Assembly: GCF_008704205.1 (NCBI RefSeq)
Contig: NZ_VXLC01000003.1
Coordinates: 992,001-1,056,000, forward strand
Origin: Nocardia colli
GTDB taxonomy: Bacteria > Actinomycetota > Actinomycetes > Mycobacteriales > Mycobacteriaceae
Length of the DNA: 64,000 nucleotides
Direction of reading: 5' to 3'
Below the pieces are notes generated by a model. It saw only the letters and a list, made by a program, of their open reading frames with translations, did no database searches and was not told the DNA's origin. Numbering within the stretch: the stretch's first letter is position 1; each line of letters starts with the position of its first letter. Positions 60,766-64,000 of the stretch are shown in pieces. A program made the translations under genes and the position numbers.

Positions 60766-61878
60766 GTGACCACACCCGCTAGCGCGCGGCGCTGCCGAGG
60801 TTGCGGGAGTATCGATCTCGGCCCGGTGCTCGATCTCGGCATGGTCCCCGCCGCCGATTACTTTCCGCCCGCCGCCGCTCCGGTCGGCCTGGCCGAGACC
60901 GCGCATCCGCTGCGCATGGACCTGTGCGCTCCCTGCGGTCTCGCGCAGCTCGCCGAGGACGACACCCGCGCCGAGGAACCCCGCGGCATCGAGCCCGCGG
61001 CGCTGCGCGAGCAAGCCGCCGACGCGGTCGCCAGGGTCGCGAAAGCCGGTCTGCTCCAGGGCAAGACGGTGCGCGAGTTCGGCAGCCCGCACGGCGGCAC
61101 CTGGGTGCCGCTGCTCACCGAACGCGGGTACGCCGCCACCGAAGGCGTCGGCGACGTGGTGCTCGACTGCTTCGGCCTGATGCACGAGCCCGATCAGCGC
61201 GCCGCCTTCGCCGAGCGGGCCGCGGCGACCGCGCCGGACGGGCTGCTGCTGATCCAATTCCACTCGCTGGCCACCATCGTCGCGTCAGGTCAGTGGAACG
61301 CGCTGCGGCACGGTCACTTTGCCTACTATTCGCTGTCCGCGCTCGGCCGATTGCTGGCCGCCGCGGGCATGAGCATCAACACCGCGTGGCAGTTCGATCT
61401 GTACGGCGGCACCGTGCTGGTGGCCGCACGGCACGGCACCCATCCGGCCGACGACGCGGTCGGCGAGATCCGCGCGCGGGAAGCCGGATACATCGATCCA
61501 CTGGCGGTCGGCAGCCTGCAGCAGGCCGCCGACGGGCACGCCGAGGCGTTGCGCCGCTGGCTGATCCGGCATGCGGCACAGGGTGATCGGGTCTTCGCCT
61601 ACGGCGCGGCCTCGCGCGCGGTGGCGTTGTTCAGCCTGGCCGGCGTCGATCGCGGGCTGATCACCGCGGTCGCCGACGCGTCGCCGGCCAAGCAGGGCCG
61701 CCGGATGCCGGGCACCGACGTGCCGATCATCGCGCCCGCCGAACTCGTCGCGGCCCGACCGGATCTGGTGCTGCTCACGCTGCCCGACCTACTACCCGAG
61801 GTGCGCGCCCGCTACCCCGAACTCGACGGTTGCTGGATCGTCGACGACCCCGCCGACTCGGCCGTCAAGGGAGGATGA
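60766..61878 (+). CDS. Divergent SAM methyltransferase-like protein (second C-methyltransferase homologue)
   Basis: 370 residues with the same layout as the gene at 56387 but shorter and divergent: zinc module RRCRGCGS ... LCAPCGLAQL, SAM region VREFGSPHGGTWVPLL in place of the usual E/D-x-G-x-G/N-x-G loop, DVVLDCFGLMHEPDQRAAF, and the C-terminal domain with VFAYGAASRAVALFSLAGVD. The altered motif I may mean an unusual or lost SAM site. GGAAGGGCTCACC precedes GTG 60766. It belongs to the same sugar pathway by position. Confidence 0.82.
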   Translation: MTTPASARRCRGCGSIDLGPVLDLGMVPAADYFPPAAAPVGLAETAHPLRMDLCAPCGLAQLAEDDTRAEEPRGIEPAALREQAADAVARVAKAGLLQGKTVREFGSPHGGTWVPLLTERGYAATEGVGDVVLDCFGLMHEPDQRAAFAERAAATAPDGLLLIQFHSLATIVASGQWNALRHGHFAYYSLSALGRLLAAAGMSINTAWQFDLYGGTVLVAARHGTHPADDAVGEIRAREAGYIDPLAVGSLQQAADGHAEALRRWLIRHAAQGDRVFAYGAASRAVALFSLAGVDRGLITAVADASPAKQGRRMPGTDVPIIAPAELVAARPDLVLLTLPDLLPEVRARYPELDGCWIVDDPADSAVKGG

Positions 61879-62072
61879 GTTGCCTCGAATTCGCTGTCCC
61901 CCAGCCCATTTGTTGTCCGTTTGCTCTATGCGCTTGATCTGACATGATTTCGTTTACCGAACACCTGATTGCCCTAGATTGTCGATGAAGTTATTCGCTC
62001 CTGCGTGCCGGGGAGCGGGCGTCGAGCGAACTACCACGCTCGGCCAGGTGTGTGTGCAGAGGGGACAACCTG

Positions 62073-62711
62073 ATGAGGGAATTACCGCAGCAATGCGGCC
62101 GAAGCGTCCGTATGTTCGCGATCGCCACGGTGTTGGCGTCCGGGTTGGCGTTCGGGACCGGCACCGCGGGAGCGGTCGTCGACAGCAGTAGCCAGATCGT
62201 CGATCAGAAGGATCGCTCGATCGAGGCGATCCAATCCGACACGCGGATCGATTTCGTGCCGCCGTTGGATGGAAATCCGTTCACCCGCGAGTGGTTTCAC
62301 ACGGGCGAGGCGTCGTTCAAGGTCACCGGCCCGAGCGCCGACGACTGGCGTGGGCACATCACCGTCGGCTACCAGGTCGGCTATCCGGCGACGCTGAGCG
62401 GGCGGTTGAAGTTCGGCTACTCGACCCCGGATCTCGGAGTCGATCTCGGCGGCGACAGCGGCGCGCTGCTCAAGCTGAACGGGTTGATTCCGCGCGCGGG
62501 GATCGAGCTCGAGGTCGGCCTCGGCCCCGGCATCCAGACGGTCGAGTTCGCGGGCGGCGACATCTCCGGCACCGGCGGTTTCATCCGGATCGGTGGCTTC
62601 CACGGCACCGTCACGGGTGTGGTCGGGCAGACCACGATCCGGCCGTTCGTCAAGGTGGTCAGCGGTAGCGGCGACACGGTGTACACCTATGGGCGGCTCT
62701 GGACCATCTGA
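62073..62711 (+). CDS. MspA-family porin
   Basis: 212 residues. A signal peptide (ending near AGAVVD, mature from about residue 35) is followed by the MspA fold: VPPLDGNPFTREWFHTGEASFKVTGP, WRGHITVGYQVGYPATLSGRLKFGYSTPDL and a beta-rich C-terminus ending SGSGDTVYTYGRLWTI. MspA-type porins form octameric channels in the mycolic-acid outer membrane, which supports a mycolate-bearing host. GAGGGGACAACCTG precedes ATG 62073; GTG 62052 is less likely. Alone in its unit with a strong hairpin after it. Confidence 0.92.
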   Translation: MRELPQQCGRSVRMFAIATVLASGLAFGTGTAGAVVDSSSQIVDQKDRSIEAIQSDTRIDFVPPLDGNPFTREWFHTGEASFKVTGPSADDWRGHITVGYQVGYPATLSGRLKFGYSTPDLGVDLGGDSGALLKLNGLIPRAGIELEVGLGPGIQTVEFAGGDISGTGGFIRIGGFHGTVTGVVGQTTIRPFVKVVSGSGDTVYTYGRLWTI

Positions 62712-62725
62712 GCGCCGATAGATCA

Positions 62726-62766
62726 CGATGAAGCCGCCCCGGGCCCGGCCCAGGGCGGCTTCATCG
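62726..62766. terminator. Bidirectional terminator between porin and glycosyltransferase genes
   Basis: 14-base arms CGATGAAGCCGCCC / GGGCGGCTTCATCG around a 13-base loop, between the convergent genes ending at 62711 and 62768. Confidence 0.82.
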
Positions 62767-62767
62767 T

Positions 62768-63607
62768 TCAGACCAGCAGATCCGGCCGGTTGCGCACGGT
62801 CGCCACGGTGCGAACGCGCAAGCGGTACAACGCCGCTCGGGCCAACCGGGTGTCGCCGGCCAGCACGTCGCCGCGACTGACCAGATGCGGGTAGTCGCCG
62901 GCGATGCGGTGATGGAACCGGTACATGTCGGTCAGCTTGCTCACCGTCGAGGTCCGGCTGCACAGGTTGAACGACGAATTACGCCACGCCGCAAGGATTT
63001 CCGACATCCCGAAGAACACCCCGAACGAGGAGACCCGGGCAAACAGGTCGACGTCCATCGGGAACACCAGATCACCGCGCAACCCGCCGACCTGATCGAA
63101 GTGCTTGCGGTAGAACATCGCCGCTGCGGTCGGCCCGAAATCCGCGGGCCCGCGCCGCACGATGACCCGGGCCAGCGCCCGCGCGCTCTGCCTGCCGAGC
63201 AGCCCGGCCAGGCCGAGCCCGGTCTCGAGTAGCGCGCCGTCCTCGTCGATCACTTCGAATCGACTGGACGAGATAGCGATCGACGGGTCGGCGACCATCA
63301 CCTCCAGTTGCGCGGCCAGCGCTCCGGGCCGCAGCACGTCGTCGGCGCAGACCACCTTGATCAGGTCACCGGTGGACGCGCCGATCACCTTGTTCCAGTT
63401 GTCCCCGATGGGTAGCACGGTTTCGTTGCGCAGCAACCGGATTCGCGAGTCGTCCACCGCGTGCGCGATCTCGCCGGTCTCGTCGGTGCTCGCGTTGTCC
63501 AGCACGACGAGTTCGAAATCGACGTCCTGGTCCAGCACCGACCGCAGGGTCGTGGCCAGCGTACGGCCGGAGTTGTAGGCCGGTATGCAGACCGACAGTC
63601 GGGTCAT
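62768..63607 (-). CDS. Family 2 glycosyltransferase
   Basis: 279 residues, GT-A fold. LSVCIPAYNSGRTLATTLRSVLDQ and LVVLDNASTDETGEIA are the N-terminal NDP-sugar-binding strands; the DxD-type metal motif is VVCADDVLRPGA, and FPMDVDLFARVSS is the acceptor-side ED-like motif. It probably adds one sugar during synthesis of the surface glycan of this locus. ATG 63607; it starts 3 bases after the stop of the gene upstream, so they are one unit. Confidence 0.9.
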   Translation of the reverse strand: MTRLSVCIPAYNSGRTLATTLRSVLDQDVDFELVVLDNASTDETGEIAHAVDDSRIRLLRNETVLPIGDNWNKVIGASTGDLIKVVCADDVLRPGALAAQLEVMVADPSIAISSSRFEVIDEDGALLETGLGLAGLLGRQSARALARVIVRRGPADFGPTAAAMFYRKHFDQVGGLRGDLVFPMDVDLFARVSSFGVFFGMSEILAAWRNSSFNLCSRTSTVSKLTDMYRFHHRIAGDYPHLVSRGDVLAGDTRLARAALYRLRVRTVATVRNRPDLLV

Positions 63608-63610
63608 GGC

Positions 63611-64000
63611 TTATCCCCCTCGATGATGACCCGGTCGCACCGGGCCGCTTTCCACCAGGCGGAAGACCCGTTCGAGCCCGGCCCGGCTGGCTTCGATCTG
63701 TTCGATGGCCTTCTGCTGCAACGCGTCCCGTACACTCGGCGCCTCGGTCCACGCCTCGCGCACGGCCTCGGTCAGCGTCTGCTCCAGCGCGGGATCGTTC
63801 AGGTGCACAACCCGCAGTCCGGTGCCGAACATCTGCGACAGCCCGTGGAACTTGTCGTCGTAGTACTCCGAGGCAGTGATGCCGATCGCCGGAATCCCTT
63901 GGGAGAGCGCGAAAACCGCGAGATGGTAGGCGCTGGTGACCAGCACCCGGCAGCCCGCGACCTGGCGGGCGACGTCGTGCGGCGTGCCGCCCCGGCCGAC
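63611..64000 (-). CDS. Polysaccharide pyruvyl transferase-like protein (C-terminal part, cut by window edge)
   Basis: About 129 C-terminal residues are visible, in frame from the right edge: GTPHDVARQVAGCRVLVTSAYHLAVFALSQGIPAIGITASEYYDDKFHGL..., ending VRPGHHRGG. The pattern (xxVSxRxHxxxFALxxGxPxIxxxYxxKxxG) is the C-terminal nucleotide-binding half of CsaB/WcaK-type pyruvyl transferases, with S-A-Y-H in place of S-R-x-H. It would decorate a glycan with ketal-linked pyruvate. Its TAA lies 3 bases before the GT2 start. The N-terminus is outside the window. Confidence 0.65.
   Translation of the reverse strand, partial: VGRGGTPHDVARQVAGCRVLVTSAYHLAVFALSQGIPAIGITASEYYDDKFHGLSQMFGTGLRVVHLNDPALEQTLTEAVREAWTEAPSVRDALQQKAIEQIEASRAGLERVFRLVESGPVRPGHHRGG

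Noticed and set aside
1..64000. tRNA, rRNA, CRISPR arrays, insertion sequences and prophage integration sites
   Set aside because: I looked for tRNA-like cloverleafs, regularly spaced repeats, transposase genes and terminal repeats and saw none.

Overview
The window is GC-rich chromosomal DNA from a mycolic-acid actinobacterium, most likely Nocardia or a close relative. This rests on an MspA-type porin, WhiB, PucR and HxlR regulators, F420-type oxidoreductases, and a block at 21.4-28.9 kb (pgsA-like, gcvH, garA, ftsR, bifunctional nuclease, MerR, gcvP) in the same gene order as the Rv1822-Rv1832 region of Mycobacterium tuberculosis. Genus is an inference; no rRNA or tRNA gene is visible. Both window edges cut a gene: an NCS2 permease on the left and a pyruvyl-transferase-like gene on the right.

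Region by region. 0-8 kb is a purine or N-heterocycle catabolic locus: NCS2 permease, a TRZ/ATZ-type deaminase, a second amidohydrolase, a GntR repressor, the molybdenum subunit of a xanthine-dehydrogenase-type enzyme and a PucR activator. A shared 12-bp box lies upstream of both divergent units. 7.9-9.3 kb has a CIRCE-controlled Hsp20, two small proteins and a cold-shock-domain remnant. 9.4-11.6 kb is malate synthase G. 11.8-15.6 kb is an SDR / zinc dehydrogenase / TetR / acyl-CoA dehydrogenase operon with a palindrome at its predicted start of transcription. 15.7-19.5 kb holds an HxlR regulator facing a second acyl-CoA dehydrogenase-like gene across two tandem palindromes, then a DM13 protein, a 41-residue protein, an HNH endonuclease and a WhiB protein. 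19.6-21.3 kb is a membrane-anchored binding-protein/VWA fusion.

21.4-28.9 kb is the glycine-cleavage/GarA block; gcvP is preceded by a tandem glycine riboswitch. 29-36.5 kb has a cholesterol-oxidase-like GMC enzyme, a DUF2252 kinase-like protein, a NERD protein, a large ATP-binding LuxR regulator, and a PAP2 phosphatase overlapping a cytochrome b561 gene. 37-44.8 kb has an F420-type LLM oxidoreductase with a perfect KstR-type operator, a TetR / ABC-exporter operon, an acyl-CoA oxidase and an MFS transporter. 44.9-54.4 kb has a small proline-rich exported protein, an oligopeptide-binding lipoprotein, an LVIVD protein, a protein of unknown function, a TetR / FAD-monooxygenase pair, a ThrE exporter and a heme oxygenase with an IdeR-like box.

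54.4-64 kb is a surface-polysaccharide locus: a priming glycosyltransferase facing away from an overlapping operon of sugar C-methyltransferase-like, sugar-phosphate nucleotidyltransferase, PIG-L deacetylase and NAD-epimerase genes. These are followed by an RmlC-like epimerase, a second and divergent methyltransferase-like gene, an MspA porin, a GT2 glycosyltransferase and a pyruvyl-transferase-like gene. This set, which looks like synthesis of an unusual nucleotide sugar and its glycan, and the two-operon GntR catabolic locus are the least explained systems here.
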